Source: CAWJMD01 sp963845675
GTDB lineage: Bacteria > Actinomycetota > Actinomycetes > Actinomycetales > CAWJMD01
Length of the DNA: 64,000 nucleotides
Direction of reading: 5' to 3'
Assembly: GCA_963845675.1 (NCBI GenBank)
Contig: CAWJSX010000005.1
Span: forward strand, 496,001-560,000
The translations under genes and the position numbers were made by a program. Below, one piece after another: positions 29,152 through 40,788 of this stretch. The first letter of the stretch is position 1; each line of letters begins with the position of its first letter. A model generated the notes under the pieces. It saw nothing but the letters and a program-made list of their open reading frames with translations, did no database searches and was not told the origin of the DNA.

Positions 29152-30485
29152 ACGGCACCGTGCTGGCAGCAGCCGACTTCAGCCAGGACAACGGCTGGGT
29201 GATCGCGGGCAAGACGCTGTTCGTCTTCGTCTTCCTGGTCGTCAACGTCCTCGCGGCGATCCTGCTCGAACGCAAGATCATCGGGCGGATGCAGAACCGC
29301 TACGGCCCCAACCGCACCGGGCCGTTCGGCGCGCTGCAGTCCCTGGCCGACGGGGTCAAGCTGGCGCTCAAGGAGGACCTGACCCCGACCAACGCCGACA
29401 AGGTCATCTACCTGCTGGCGCCGGCGATCGCGGCCGTCCCCGCGTTCCTCTCCTTCGCGGTGATCCCGCTCGGGCCGCAGGTGCGGATCCCCTTCACCGA
29501 CATCGTGACCCCGATGCAGATGACCGACCTGCCGGTCGCCGTCCTGTACATCCTCGCGGTCACCAGCGTCGGCGTGTACGGGCTCGTGCTGGCCGGGTGG
29601 TCGTCGGGATCGACCTACCCGCTGCTCGGCGGGGTCCGGTCGACGGCCCAGGTGATCAGCTACGAGCTGTCGATGGGGCTGTCCCTTGTCAGCGTCTTCA
29701 TCGTCGCCGGCTCGATGTCGACGTCCGAGATCGTCGACTCGCAGCAGTCGCTCTGGTGGGGCATCACGCTCTTCCCGGCGTTCGTGATCTACGTGATCTC
29801 GATGGTGGGCGAGACGAACCGGGCCCCCTTCGACCTGCCCGAGGCCGAGGGCGAGCTCGTCGGCGGCTTCCACACCGAGTACTCGTCCCTGAAGTTCGCG
29901 ATGTTCTTCCTGGCCGAGTACGTGAACATGGTGACGGTCTCGGCCCTCGCCACCACCTTGTTCCTCGGCGGGTGGCGGGCGCCGTTCCCGCTGTCCGCGA
30001 TCGGCGACGGGGTGCTCAACACCGGCTGGTGGCCGCTGCTCTGGTTCATCGCCAAGGTGTGGGTCTTCATGTTCCTCTTCATCTGGCTGCGGGGCTCGCT
30101 GCCGCGTCTGCGCTACGACCAGTTCATGCGCTTCGGCTGGAAGGTGCTGATCCCTGCCGCCCTCGGCTGGATCGTCGTGCTGGCCATCGGCCAGGGCGTG
30201 CGCCAGTTCACGGACCTGGACCTGCGGCCGATCCTGATCCCGGCCGCGATCATCGCGGGCATCGTGGTCGTCGCCCTCTCGTTCTGGCCGCAGCGCGACG
30301 AGCCTGAGGACGAGACGTCGTCCGGCGACGTCGAGTTCGACGCCTTCGCGGGCGGTCACCCGGTGCCGCCGATGCCCGGCCAGACCCTGCCGCCGTCCCC
30401 ACGCCGCGCCGCCGCCGGCACCCGAGCGGGTGCCGGCGCCGTCGTGGTCGAGAAGCCCCAGAGCGAGGAGGTCTCCGGTGGCTGA
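29148..30485 (+). CDS. nuoH: NADH-quinone oxidoreductase subunit H
   Basis: Eight-TM membrane subunit of 445 aa connecting the arms at the quinone entrance. Hallmarks are 'ERKIIGRMQNRYGPNRTGPFG' and 'ETNRAPFDLPEAEGELVGGFHTEYS'. A Pro/Ala-rich C-terminal tail of about 60 residues extends beyond the core. GTG 29148 overlaps the nuoG stop. Intact. Confidence 0.96.
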   Translation: MNGTVLAAADFSQDNGWVIAGKTLFVFVFLVVNVLAAILLERKIIGRMQNRYGPNRTGPFGALQSLADGVKLALKEDLTPTNADKVIYLLAPAIAAVPAFLSFAVIPLGPQVRIPFTDIVTPMQMTDLPVAVLYILAVTSVGVYGLVLAGWSSGSTYPLLGGVRSTAQVISYELSMGLSLVSVFIVAGSMSTSEIVDSQQSLWWGITLFPAFVIYVISMVGETNRAPFDLPEAEGELVGGFHTEYSSLKFAMFFLAEYVNMVTVSALATTLFLGGWRAPFPLSAIGDGVLNTGWWPLLWFIAKVWVFMFLFIWLRGSLPRLRYDQFMRFGWKVLIPAALGWIVVLAIGQGVRQFTDLDLRPILIPAAIIAGIVVVALSFWPQRDEPEDETSSGDVEFDAFAGGHPVPPMPGQTLPPSPRRAAAGTRAGAGAVVVEKPQSEEVSGG

Positions 30486-31161
30486 GCCACGCGAGCTCCC
30501 CCCGGCCAGTGCCGGACGTCCGCCCAAGAAGGGCAATGCCCTCACCGACATGCTCGCGCCCGTCGGCGGCTTCGGCGTCTCCTTCCGCACCATGTTCCGC
30601 AAGGTGCAGACGGAGCAGTACCCCGAGGAGAAGGTGCCGACGCAGCCGCGCTACCACGGGCGGCACCAGCTGAACCGGCACCCCGACGGACTCGAGAAGT
30701 GCATCGGCTGCGAGCTGTGCGCGTGGGCCTGCCCCGCCGACGCGATCTACGTCGAGGGCGCGTCGAACACCCCTGACCAGCAGTTCTCGCCGGGGGAGCG
30801 GTACGGCCGCGTCTACCAGATCAACTACCTGCGCTGCATCTTCTGCGGGCTGTGCATCGAGGCCTGTCCGACGAGGGCGTTGACGATGACGAACGAGTAC
30901 GAGCTGGCCGGCCCCTCCCGGGCGGGTCTCATCTACGAGAAGCAGGACCTGCTGGCGCCGATGCTCCCCGGCATGCTCGCCGCACCGCACCCGATGGTCG
31001 AGGGCACCGACGACACGTCCTACTACCGAGGGGACGTCACCGGAGCGACCCCGGACCAGGTCGACTGGGTGGCGGAGAGCAGGCCCGAGGAGCAGACGCT
31101 CGCGTCGTTCGGGGTCGCGCCCCGCGGACCGCGCGCGACGGACGACGAGGTGACCGCATGA
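30478..31161 (+). CDS. nuoI: NADH-quinone oxidoreductase subunit I
   Basis: Ferredoxin-like subunit carrying clusters N6a and N6b: 'CIGCELCAWACP' and 'CIFCGLCIEACP'. The 227-aa protein has a C-terminal extension after 'TNEYELAG', common in actinobacteria. GTG 30478 overlaps the nuoH end. Intact. Confidence 0.96.
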   Translation: MAEPRELPPASAGRPPKKGNALTDMLAPVGGFGVSFRTMFRKVQTEQYPEEKVPTQPRYHGRHQLNRHPDGLEKCIGCELCAWACPADAIYVEGASNTPDQQFSPGERYGRVYQINYLRCIFCGLCIEACPTRALTMTNEYELAGPSRAGLIYEKQDLLAPMLPGMLAAPHPMVEGTDDTSYYRGDVTGATPDQVDWVAESRPEEQTLASFGVAPRGPRATDDEVTA

Positions 31162-32174
31162 TCGCGCTGCTCGACGGCGCGCTGGTCGCCGGCGCCGTGC
31201 ACGCGCAGCCTGTGCCGCGTGCCGGTCGACCCGACGCTCGGTGCGCCTGAGACGGTGCTGTTCTGGGTGGTAGCGCCCCTGATGGTGCTCGCCGCCCTCG
31301 GTCTGCTGTTCGTGAAGAAGGCCGTGCACGCGGCCACCCTCGTGGGCTTCGTCATGATCGCGCTGGCGGTGCTGTACGCGGCCCAGGACGCCCAGTTCCT
31401 GTTCGCGGCGCAGATCGTCGTCTACACCGGCGCCGTGATGATGCTGTTCCTCTTCGTCCTCATGCTCGTCGGCGTCGACTCCGCCGACTCGCTGGTGGAG
31501 ACCATCAAGGGCCAGCGATGGATCGGGATCCTGGCGGGGCTGGGGATGGGCTTCCTGCTCGTGACGGCGGTGACCGGCGTGTCCTTCGGGTTCCTCGACT
31601 GGCAGAAGCTCGTGCTGCCGGCGCCGACGGGGCTCGAGACGGCCAACGCGGACGGCAACCCGGTCGGCGTGGCTCGTCTCGTCTTCGGCCGGTACGTCTT
31701 CGCGTTCGAGATCGTCGGCACGCTCCTCGTGACCGCCGCGCTGGGTGCGATCCTCATGACCCACTCGGAACGGCTGCGTCCGAAGGCGACCCAGCGGTCG
31801 CTATCGGAGAACCGGGTGCGTGCCGGGACCCACGTGCCTCCGCTGCCGGCTCCGGGGGTCTTCGCGCGCCACAACGCCGTGGACACGCCCGGCGCTGCTG
31901 CCTGACGGTCGTCCGAGCGAGCTCTCGGTCTCTCGGGTGCTGCGCGCCCGCGGGCAGAACCAGCCCGTTCCCGGCTCCGGCGGACGTCTCGCCCTCACGG
32001 AGGATGCGCTCGAGAGCGGCTCGCACCGCGAGGCCACGCCGCACGAGACCGCCTGCACCGTCGGGCGACCTGGGCAGCACTCCGGCTCCCGGACAGGTCT
32101 CCGGTCCCTCGGGGAGGTCGGTCGCCGACGCGACGGACCGGTCCGGCCCGAGCGAAGGGCAGGCGCCGCGATGA
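31158..32174 (+). CDS. nuoJ: NADH-quinone oxidoreductase subunit J (three frameshifts; longer than it first appears)
   Basis: Five-TM membrane subunit ('FWVVAPLMVLAALGLLFVKKAVHA', 'QIVVYTGAVMMLFLFVLML'). An extra base near 31221 separates the start ATG 31158 from the core. The apparent stop at 31903-31905 follows an extra C at 31888-31890. Restoring CCG continues the protein as 'DTPALLPDGRPSELSVSRVLRARGQ'. With one more shift it ends at TGA 32172-32174, overlapping the nuoK ATG. This fills the 265-bp gap before nuoK. Confidence 0.85.
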
Positions 32175-32470
32175 CGATCGAGTACTACCTGGTGCTGTCC
32201 GCCATCCTCTTCACGATCGGTGCCACGACCGTGCTGGTCCGCCGCAACGCGATCGTCGTGTTCATGGGCATCGAGCTGATGCTCAACGCGTCGAACCTCG
32301 CGCTCGTGACGTTCTCGCGCATGCAGGGGAACCTGTCGGGTCAGGTCATCGCGTTCTTCGTGATGGTCGTGGCCGCGGCCGAGGTGGTCGTCGGCCTGGC
32401 GATCATCGTGACCATCTTCCGCACCCGCAGGTCAGCGTCGGTCGACGACGCGAACCTGCTGAAGTACTGA
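32171..32470 (+). CDS. nuoK: NADH-quinone oxidoreductase subunit K
   Basis: Three-TM, 99-aa proton-channel subunit, the family's standard size. 'NAIVVFMGIELMLNASNLALV' contains the conserved membrane glutamate, with a second in 'VVAAAEVVVGLAI'. Intact. Confidence 0.97.
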   Translation: MTIEYYLVLSAILFTIGATTVLVRRNAIVVFMGIELMLNASNLALVTFSRMQGNLSGQVIAFFVMVVAAAEVVVGLAIIVTIFRTRRSASVDDANLLKY

Positions 32471-32483
32471 AGGGACGGCTCGG

Positions 32484-34434
32484 GTGAACCCCCTGACCCT
32501 GACCGCTGCCCTCGCGGAGTCGAGCGTGCCCCACGGCGTCGCCGACGCCAGCGGATCGCTCGAGTCCGGCGCCTGGCTGCTGGTCGCGATGCCGCTCCTC
32601 GGGGCCTTCGCGCTGCTGCTCGGAGGCCGCCGCACCGACCGCTGGGGCCACTGGCTGGCCGTCGCCCTGTCGTGGGCGTCCTTCGTGCTCGGCGCGCTGG
32701 TGTTCTTCTCGCTGCTCGGCCACGAGGCCGAGGAGCGCGTACGCAGCCTCCACCTGTTCAGCTGGGTTCCGGCCGGCAGCTTCCAGGTCGACGCCGGCCT
32801 GCAGCTCGACCCGCTCTCCCTGACGTTCGTGCTGCTGATCACCTTCGTCGGGTCGCTGATCCACGTGTACTCGGTGGCGTACATGGAGCACGACCTCGAC
32901 CGCCGGCGCTTCTTCGCCTACCTCAACCTCTTCGTCGCGGCGATGCTGCTGCTCGTCCTCGCTGACAGCTACCTGCTGCTCTACGTCGGCTGGGAGGGCG
33001 TCGGTCTCGCGTCGTACCTGCTGATCGGGTTCTGGAACCAGAACCCGGCGTACGCCACCGCGGCCAACAAGGCGTTCTTCCTCAACCGCATCGGCGACGT
33101 CGGGCCTCGGGCTCGCGATCATGGGGATGTTCTTCGTGTTCGGCGCCGTCGACTTCCAGACCGTGCTCGGTGGTGCGGAGGGCGCGTCCGAGGGGTGGCT
33201 GACCTTCATCGGCCTGATGCTCCTGCTGGCCGCCTGCGGCAAGTCGGCCCAGTTCCCGCTGCAGTCGTGGCTCGGCGACGCCATGGCCGGTCCCACGCCC
33301 GTCTCGGCGCTGATCCACGCCGCCACGATGGTGACCGCCGGCGTGTACCTGGTCGTCCGCTCGGCCGCGGTCTTCGAGGGTGCGCCCACCGCGCAGCTGG
33401 CCGTCGTCGTCGTCGGGGCGATCACGCTCGTGTACGGGGCGATCGTCGGGTGCGCCAAGGACGACATCAAGAAGGCGCTGGCCGCATCGACGATGTCGCA
33501 GATCGGCTACATGATGCTGGCGGCGGGTCTCGGCCCGGTCGGCTACGCGTTCGCGATCTTCCACCTCGTCACCCACGGCTTCTTCAAGGCCGGCATGTTC
33601 CTCGGCGCCGGGTCCGTGATGCACGGCATGGACAACGAGGTGGACATGCGCCGCTTCGGGGCCCTGGCGGGCCAGATGCGGACCACCTGGCTGACCTTCG
33701 GGGCCGGGTGGCTGGCCATCATCGGCTTCCCGTTCCTGTCCGGGTTCTGGAGCAAGGACCGCATCATCGAGGCCGCGTTCGTCGGGGAGGGTTGGCGTCC
33801 CTGGGTCTTCGGTGGTGTGACGATGCTCGCCGCCGGGCTGACGGCCTTCTACATGTCGCGGCTGTTCTTCATGACGTTCCACGGCCGCAAGCGCTGGGAC
33901 GCCAAGGCCGACCCGCACGAGTCCCCGTTGCTGATGACGGTGCCCATGATCGTGCTGGCGGCCGGGTCCGTCCTCGCCGGCGGACTGCTGCTGCTCGTGG
34001 GGTTCCCGCTCTGGCTCGAGCCGGTCACCGGCCACGAGGAGCACGGTGAGCCCGTGCTGCCGATCATCGTGATCACCATCGCGACCCTCGCGCTCGTGGC
34101 GATCGGCGTCGCGCTGGCGTGGCGTCAGTACTGGGTGGCCGAGGTGCCCGCGGCCGCGCCGCGCGGCAGCCTGGCGACCCGTGCAGCCCGGGCCGACCTG
34201 TACCAGGAGGTCGTGAACTCGGCTGCGTTCGAACGACCCGGGCTCTACCTGACCCGGTCGCTGGTCTACGTCGACCAGCGCGGCATCGACGGCGCCGTCA
34301 CGGGGGGTGCCGGCCTGACCACCGGCTTCGCCGGCTGGCTGCGGACCCTGCAGAACGGGTTCGTCCGGTCCTACGCCGCGATCATGATGGTCGGCGTCCT
34401 GCTCGTGCTCGGCTCGATCCTGGTGGTGAGGTGA
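32484..34434 (+). CDS. nuoL: NADH-quinone oxidoreductase subunit L (one frameshift)
   Basis: Antiporter-like proton-pumping subunit of about 650 aa. Typical blocks are 'YVGWEGVGLASYLLIGFW', 'FPLQSWLGDAMAGPTPVSALIHAATMVTAGVYL', 'KDDIKKALAASTMSQIGYMM' and the HL/TM16 C-terminus. A single extra G near 33104 (GGC read as GGGC) in 'RIGDVG|LGLAIMGM' breaks the frame. Start GTG 32484. Confidence 0.95.
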
Positions 34435-35983
34435 GCATGGAGTCCCTGCGTGACCTTCCCTGGCTGACGATCGTCGCGGTCGTCCCGCTCGTCGGCTCCG
34501 TGCTGCTGATGCTCCTCCCCGAGGGCGTCGCGCGGCTGAGCCGGCACGTGGCCCTGGGCTTCTCGCTGCTGACCCTCGCGCTCGTCGGCGTGATGGCCGT
34601 CCAGTTCGACGTGGGCTCCGCCGGCACGCACCAGTTCCTCGAGACCTACTCGTGGATCCCGCAGTTCGGCGTCTCGTACGCCGTGGGTGTCGACGGCATC
34701 GGCCTCGTGATGGTCGCCCTCGCCGCCGTGCTGGTGCCGGTCTGCCTGCTGGCGTCGTGGAACGACGCGGGCACCGACCCCCGCCGCATGAAGACGTTCT
34801 TCGCGCTCGTGCTCGTGCTCGAGACGATGATGTTCGGCGTCTTCGCCGCCCGCGACGTCTTCATGTTCTACGTCTTCTTCGAGGCGATGCTCGTCCCGAT
34901 GTACTTCCTCATCGGCAGCTTCGGTGGGCCGCAGGGCAAGTACGCCGCCGTGAAGTTCCTGCTGTTCAGCCTGGTCGGCGGGCTGCTGATGCTCGTCGCA
35001 GTGATCGGCCTGTACCTCCAGGGCGATGGCGGAGAGCAGGGCTTCCTCACCAGCGGCCTGACCGGGATCGACTTCTCGTCCGACGGGGATCGAGCGACTG
35101 CTGTTCGCCGGGTTCTTCTTCGCCTTCGCGGTGAAGGCGCCGATGTGGCCGGTGCACACGTGGCTGCCCGACGCCGCCGCCAGCGCCACGCCCGGTGGTG
35201 CGGTGCTCCTCGTCGGGGTGCTCGACAAGGTCGGCACCTTCGGCATGATCACGCTCTGCCTGCCGCTGTTCCCCGACGCCAGCCGCTGGGCCGCACCGGT
35301 CGTGATCACGTTGGCCGTGATCTCGATCCTGTACGGCGCGCTGCTCGCGATCGGGCAGAGCGACCTCAAGCGCCTGATCGCCTTCACGTCGATCTCGCAC
35401 TTCGGGTTCATCGTGCTCGGCATCTTCGCGCTGACGTCGTCCGGCCAGGCCGGGTGCGATGCTCTACATGGTCAACCACGGGTTCTCGACGGCCGCGCTG
35501 TTCCTCATCGCGGGCATGTTCATCTCGCGGTACGGCACGTCCCGGATCAGCGACTACGGCGGCCTGCAGCGTGTGACGCCCCTGCTCGCGGGGTCGTTCC
35601 TCGTCGCCGGCCTGTCGTCGCTGGCGCTGCCCGGGCTGTCGAGCTTCGTCAGCGAGTTCCTCGTGCTGGTGGGCACGTTCAGCCGGTACCCCGTGGCCGC
35701 CGTGCTCGCGACGACCGGCATCGTGCTGGCCGCGCTGTACATCCTGCTGACGTACCAGCGCATGGCCACCGGGCCGGTGCGCGAGCGCATGCGCGGTGTG
35801 TCGGACATGCACGCGCGTGAGGCGTGGGTGGCCGCGCCGCTGCTGGCCGTGATCGTGGCGCTCGGGTTCTACCCCGCGCCGGTCCTCGACATCATCAACC
35901 CGGCGATCGAGCGGACCATGAGCGAGGTGGGGGTCCAGGACCCCGCACCACTTCTGCCTGCCGCCGCCGACGAAGGGAACTGA
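34431..35983 (+). CDS. nuoM: NADH-quinone oxidoreductase subunit M (two frameshifts)
   Basis: Antiporter-like subunit of about 515 aa with 'FYVFFEAMLVPMYFLIG', 'KAPMWPVHTWLPDAAASATPGGAVLL' and 'SDLKRLIAFTSISHFGFIVLG'. Extra Gs near 35088 (in a GGGG run) and 35450 split it into three frames. GTG 34431 overlaps the nuoL stop as GTGA; ATG 34437 is the alternative start. Confidence 0.94.
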
Positions 35984-35986
35984 GCC

Positions 35987-37643
35987 GTGATCGCGATGAA
36001 CTCGCTCGCCGCGGTGCTGGCCGGCACCCCTGTGCCGGGCGGCCCCGCCGCCGGGTTCACCCCGCCCGAGGTCGACTGGGTCGCTGTCTGGCCCGTGACC
36101 GCGGTGCTGACGGCTGCCGTCCTCGGTGTGCTCGTGGAGGCGTTCGTGCCGCGCGCCGCGCGTCGCTGGACGCAGATCACGCTCGCCCTGGCCGGGCTGC
36201 TGACCGGCCTCGCCGGCACGGTCGTCCTGTGGAGCGGTAGTGCGCGCGTCGCCATCAGCTACGCGGAGGACCCTGAGACGGCCGCGATGGTCCTCGACAA
36301 GGTGTCGATCTTCCTGCAGTCCATCCTGCTGCTGCTGTCCCTGCTGGCGGTGCTCGTGATCGCCGAGCGCGGGCGCGGCCAGCTCGACGCGTTCGCCGCC
36401 CAGGCGGCCACCGTCCCCGGCACCGAGGACGAGCGTCTCGCGACGCGGACGGGTCGCATCACGACCGAGGTCATGCCGCTGACGATGTTCGCCGTCGGCG
36501 GCATGATGATCTTCGCCGCCTCGGCCGACCTGCTGACGATGTTCGTTGCGCTCGAGGTGTTCTCGCTACCGCTGTACATCATGTGCGGTCTGGCCCGTCG
36601 TCGTCGTCTCCTCTCGCAGGAGGCGTCGCTGAAGTACTTCCTGCTGGGTGCGTTCTCGTCGGCGCTGTTCCTCTACGGCCTCGCGCTGATCTACGGCATC
36701 ACGGGCACCGTCTCCATCTTCCAGATGGGACAGCGCCTCGCCGGGGCCGGCGACCTCGACTTCGCCAACCAGGTGCCGATCCTCGTGGTCGGTGTCGTGC
36801 TGCTCCTGGCCGGTCTGCTGTTCAAGATCGGGGCGGTGCCGTTCCACTCGTGGACGCCTGACGTCTACGCGGGCGCCCCGACGCCCGTGACCGGCTTCAT
36901 GGCCGCCTGCACCAAGGTGGCCGCGTTCGGCGCCCTGCTGCGCGTGCTCTACACGGGCCTGCAGTCCCTCGAGGAGGAGTGGGGGCCGGCGCTCTGGGCG
37001 GTGGCCGCCCTGACGATGGTGGTCGGCTCCCTGGTCGCGCTGCGCCAGACCGACATCAAGCGGATGCTCGCCTACTCGTCGATCGCCCACGCCGGCTTCA
37101 TCCTCACCGGCATGGTGACCGTGCAGGAGTCGGGCATCACGTCGGTGCTCTTCTACCTGCTGGCCTACGGCTTCAGCACGATCGCGGCCTTCGCGGTGCT
37201 CACGCTCGTGCGCGAGCACGACGAGGACGGCGGGATCGGCGGCGAGGCGAGCCACCTGTCCCAGTGGGCGGGGCTGGGGCGCCGGTCGCCCGCTGCTCGC
37301 TGCTGCGTTCACGGTCCTGCTCCTCGCGTTCGCCGGCATCCCCCTCACCAGCGGCTTCACGGCCAAGTACGGCGTGTTCGCCGCTGCCGTCGAGGGTGGT
37401 GTCGCCTGGCTCGCCGTGCTGGGCGTGCTGGCGAGCGCGGCCGCCGCGTTCTTCTACGTCCGGGTCATCGTGCTGATGTACTTCACCGAGCCCGCGGTCG
37501 AGAGCGGCACCGGCACCGTCGTCGAGACGGGCCCGCTCACGGTGGCCGCGATCACCGTCGGCGTCGTCGCGACGCTCGTGCTGGGCGTCTTCCCGGCGCC
37601 GTTCCTTGAGCTCGCCGGGGCGATCACCGCCGCGGCACCGTGA
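35987..37643 (+). CDS. nuoN: NADH-quinone oxidoreductase subunit N (one frameshift)
   Basis: Third antiporter-like subunit, about 550 aa. 'LLFKIGAVPFHSWTPDVYAGAPTPVTGFMA' and 'QTDIKRMLAYSSIAHAGFIL' mark it. An extra C at 37289-37291 shifts the frame before the last TM block 'LLAAAFTVLLLAFAGIPLTSGFTAKYGVF'. Its stop TGA 37641-37643 overlaps the start of the polyprenyl synthase as GTGA. Confidence 0.94.
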
Positions 37644-38686
37644 GCGGTGCGACGATGACGCACGGGGGCGGAGTGGACAGCCCGACGGCGGGTTTCGGCC
37701 TGCTGGACGGTGCCTCCGCCCTCGCTGAGTCCCTCCTTCCCCGGCTCGCCGAGGTGGAGTCACGCCTCGCGGAGGCGGTCGCGCACACCGACGAGCTGGC
37801 CGACTCGGTGTCGCGCCACCTGGTCGAGGCGGGTGGCAAGCGGGTACGACCACTGCTCACGCTGCTGGCCGCCCACCTGGGTGACGCGGACCGTCCCGAG
37901 GTGCTCGACGCCGCGGTGGTCGTCGAGCTGACGCACCTCGCGACGCTGTACCACGACGACGTGATGGACTCCGCGCCCACGCAGGCGCGGAGCGCCGACG
38001 GTGCACGCCGTGTGGGGCAACTCGGTGGCCATCCTCACCGGCGACCTGCTGTTCGCCCGCGCGTCGCGGGTCGTCGCGGGTCTCGGCCCGCAGGCCGTCC
38101 GCATCCAGTCGGCGACGTTCGAGCGGCTCTGCCTCGGCCAGCTGCACGAGACCGTCGGGCCCCGTGAGGGGCAGGACCCCGTCGAGCACTACATCGACGT
38201 CCTCGCCGACAAGACCGGCTCGCTCATCGCCACGTCGGGCCGTTTCGGCGCCATGTTCGCCGGATGCTCGCGCGAGGTGACGGACGTCCTGGTCAGCTAC
38301 GGCGAGAAGGTCGGTGTCGCGTTCCAGCTCGCCGACGACGTGATCGACCTGACGGCGGACCCGTCCGTCACCGGGAAGGCGTCGGGGACCGACCTGCGAG
38401 AGGGCGTCCCGACGATGCCCGTCCTGCTGGCCCGCCGCGCGGCCGACGCGGGCGACGCCGAGGCCGCGGACATCGTGGCCCGCGTCGACGGCGACCTGTC
38501 CGACGACGCCGGTGCTCGCCGAGACCGTCGAGCGGCTCCGCAGCGCACTCGGTCACCGAGACCACGCGGGCCCTGGCCCAGCAGTGGGCCGACGACGCCG
38601 TGGCGTCCCTCGACGGTCTCCCCGAGGGCGACGTCCGCACCGCGCTGGCCCAGTTCGCCGGCACCGTCGCGGACCGCACGGCCTGA
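37640..38686 (+). CDS. polyprenyl diphosphate synthase (three frameshifts)
   Basis: Trans-isoprenyl diphosphate synthase, probably making the menaquinone side chain. The first Asp-rich motif is 'LYHDDVMDSAPTQ' and the second 'FQLADDVIDLTADPSVTGKASGTDLREG', with 'GGKRVRPLLTLLAAH' upstream. Insertions near 37999, 38513 and 38548 split it. GTG 37640 overlaps the nuoN stop, so it is translated as the last gene of the nuo operon. Chain length cannot be read from sequence. Confidence 0.88.
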
Positions 38687-38749
38687 GGCCCCCACCACGG
38701 CACGGCCAGCACCCCACGCGGCCACCTACGCCGAGACGCGAGGGGGGCG

Positions 38750-39728
38750 TCAGCCGAGCGAGGTGACCGCCGCCGCCGCGACGGCGTCGCGCTCGAGGCG
38801 CTGGCGACGTGCACGCGCCAGCATGTCGACGGTCAGCACCACCAGCGCGGTCCACACCAGCGCGAAGCCGACCAGGCGGCCGGCCGGCATCGGTTCGCGG
38901 AGCACCAGCACGCCGATCAGCAGCTGCATGGTCGGTGTCAGGTACTGGAGCAGGCCGATCGTCGACAGCGGCACCCGCCGCGCGGCGGCCGCGAAGAGCA
39001 GCAGGGGGATGGCGGTGACCACGCCGGCGCTCGCCGAGCAGGGCGGCGTGGGCGGACCCCTCCGTGACGAGGGACCCGCGGCCCGAGGCCTCCAGCCACA
39101 CGAGCGCCGCCAAGGCGAAGGGTGCCAGCACGGCCGTCTCGACCGAGAGGCTGTGCAGGGCACCGACGCCGCGTCCGACCCTGTTCTTCACGAGCCCGTA
39201 CGCGCCGAACGAGGCCGAGAGCGAGAGCGCGATCCACGGCAGGCGGCCGTAGTCGAGGGTCAGCACGACGACCGCGACGAGACCGATGCCGACGGCCACC
39301 CACTGCAGCGGGCGCAGTCGCTCGTGCAGCACGACCACGCCGAGGAGCACGGTCACGATCGGGTTGATGTAGTAGCCGAGCGCGGTCTCGACCACCTGCT
39401 CGGACAGCACGCCGTAGATGTAGATCATCCAGTTGGTCGCGATGAGGACCGCCGCCGCGCTGAGCAACGCCAGTGTGCGAGGGCGCCTCACGGCGGCGAC
39501 GAACCCCTTCCACGAGCGGACCACGGTCATCACCACGGCGCACACCAGCGCGGTCCAGACGACGCGGTGCACGAGCACCTCGAGCGGGCCGGCGGGGGAC
39601 AGGAGCGGGAAGTAGAGCGGGAAGACGCCCCAGATCAGGTAGGCGCCTGCACCCATCAGCGCGCCGCTGCGCGCCACGGGCCGACGGCTCGCCGGGGTCC
39701 GCGGCGCCGTGCGGGTGGACTCGCTCAC
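38750..39728 (-). CDS. rarD: EamA/RarD-type permease (one frameshift)
   Basis: Ten-TM drug/metabolite transporter of the RarD subfamily: N-terminal 'GAGAYLIWGVFPLYFPLLSPAGPLEVLVHR', middle 'NWMIYIYGVLSEQVVETALGYYINPI', C-terminal 'LQYLTPTMQLLIGVLVLREPM'. A frame change near 39030 separates the last third. GTG 39728 starts just before the basic leader. Substrate unknown. Confidence 0.85.
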
Positions 39729-39820
39729 GAGGGAACGGTACGGCCTGGTCCCGACCCGCAACGACCCGCCCCCCCGAATCGTGGGACGAATCACGCGAGA
39801 GCTCGTCGGGGTCGCGGACC

Positions 39821-39826
39821 TAGTCT
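39821..39826 (+). promoter_or_regulatory. -10 box (TAGTCT) of a leaderless transcript
   Basis: TAGTCT lies 6 nt upstream of GTG 39833. This fixes the start of the lipoprotein gene in a frame different from its mature part and therefore supports an indel near 39862. Confidence 0.5.
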
Positions 39827-39832
39827 GGACGC

Positions 39833-40717
39833 GTGTCCGCCCGCACCGCTGCGACGCTCGTCCCTGGGTCGTCGGCGTGCTCGCGGCGGCTCTCGTCGGG
39901 TGCTCCGACCCGGCACCGCCGGAGCCCTCGCCGGCCAACAGCGATCCCGGCTCCCTGACGATCACCGCCTCGCTCACCCAGTACCGGGTGGACGAGGCGC
40001 TGCACCGCGTGCAGGTCAAGCTCCGCCAGGCTGCCGACGCCCCGGCCGTGCAGCTGCGCGAGGTCGCGGTGCGACTGCCGGGCTTCGAGGACGGCCCGGT
40101 GCGCGCGCTGGAGTCGTCCACCCGACCGGGTGGCGCCCTCGACCTGCCCGTCGTCTACGGGGCGGCTCGGTGCCACGACGAGCCACCGCAGGGTGACGCG
40201 ACCGCGATCCTGCTCCTCGACGTGGCCGGCCAGGTCGAGGTGACGCTGGACGACCCCTTCGGTCTCGTCGGGAGGCTCTGGCAACGGGAGTGCGACGTGC
40301 TCCGCCGTGCTCGCCGCGGTGACGGTCGAGCTCGGTGACACCTGGACGCGGAGGTCGGTGGACGGCAGCGACCGGCCGGACAGCCTGGTGAGCGACGGCG
40401 AGCTCGTCCTGGGTCCGGTCGAGGGGGGCCACACCGCGGAGGTCGTCGAGCTGGTGGGCACCACGCTCTTCAGGATCGAACCGGCGGCGGGCGCGAGCCT
40501 GCCGGTCCCCGCCGGTGCGGAGCGGGTGACGACGCCGGTGACCGTCAGCGCCCAGCGCTGCGACCCGCACGCCGTGGGGGAGAGCAAGCGGGGCTACGCG
40601 TTCGGGGTGCGCGTCGTCGTCGACGGCGGCGAGCCCGTGCTCGTCACCGTCCCACCGAGGGAGCCGGCTCGACGCAGGATGGAGGCGGTCCTGCTGGAGC
40701 GGTGCCGACTCGACTGA
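39833..40717 (+). CDS. putative lipoprotein of unknown function (two frameshifts)
   Basis: Secreted lipoprotein: a hydrophobic signal 'VVGVLAAALVGC' with lipobox cysteine, then 'SDPAPPEPSPANSDPG', a typical disordered spacer. The mature part is beta-rich with regularly placed cysteines and ends 'LLERCRLD'. A missing C near 39862 (CCCC run) and an extra C near 40303 interrupt it. I recognise no family. Divergent from rarD. Confidence 0.65.
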
Positions 40718-40788
40718 CCGGCCCTGCCCACGAGCCGCTGGTATGGCAGAGTCACAGTGCCGCGCAGGACGGAACGGTGGGAGAGCTC

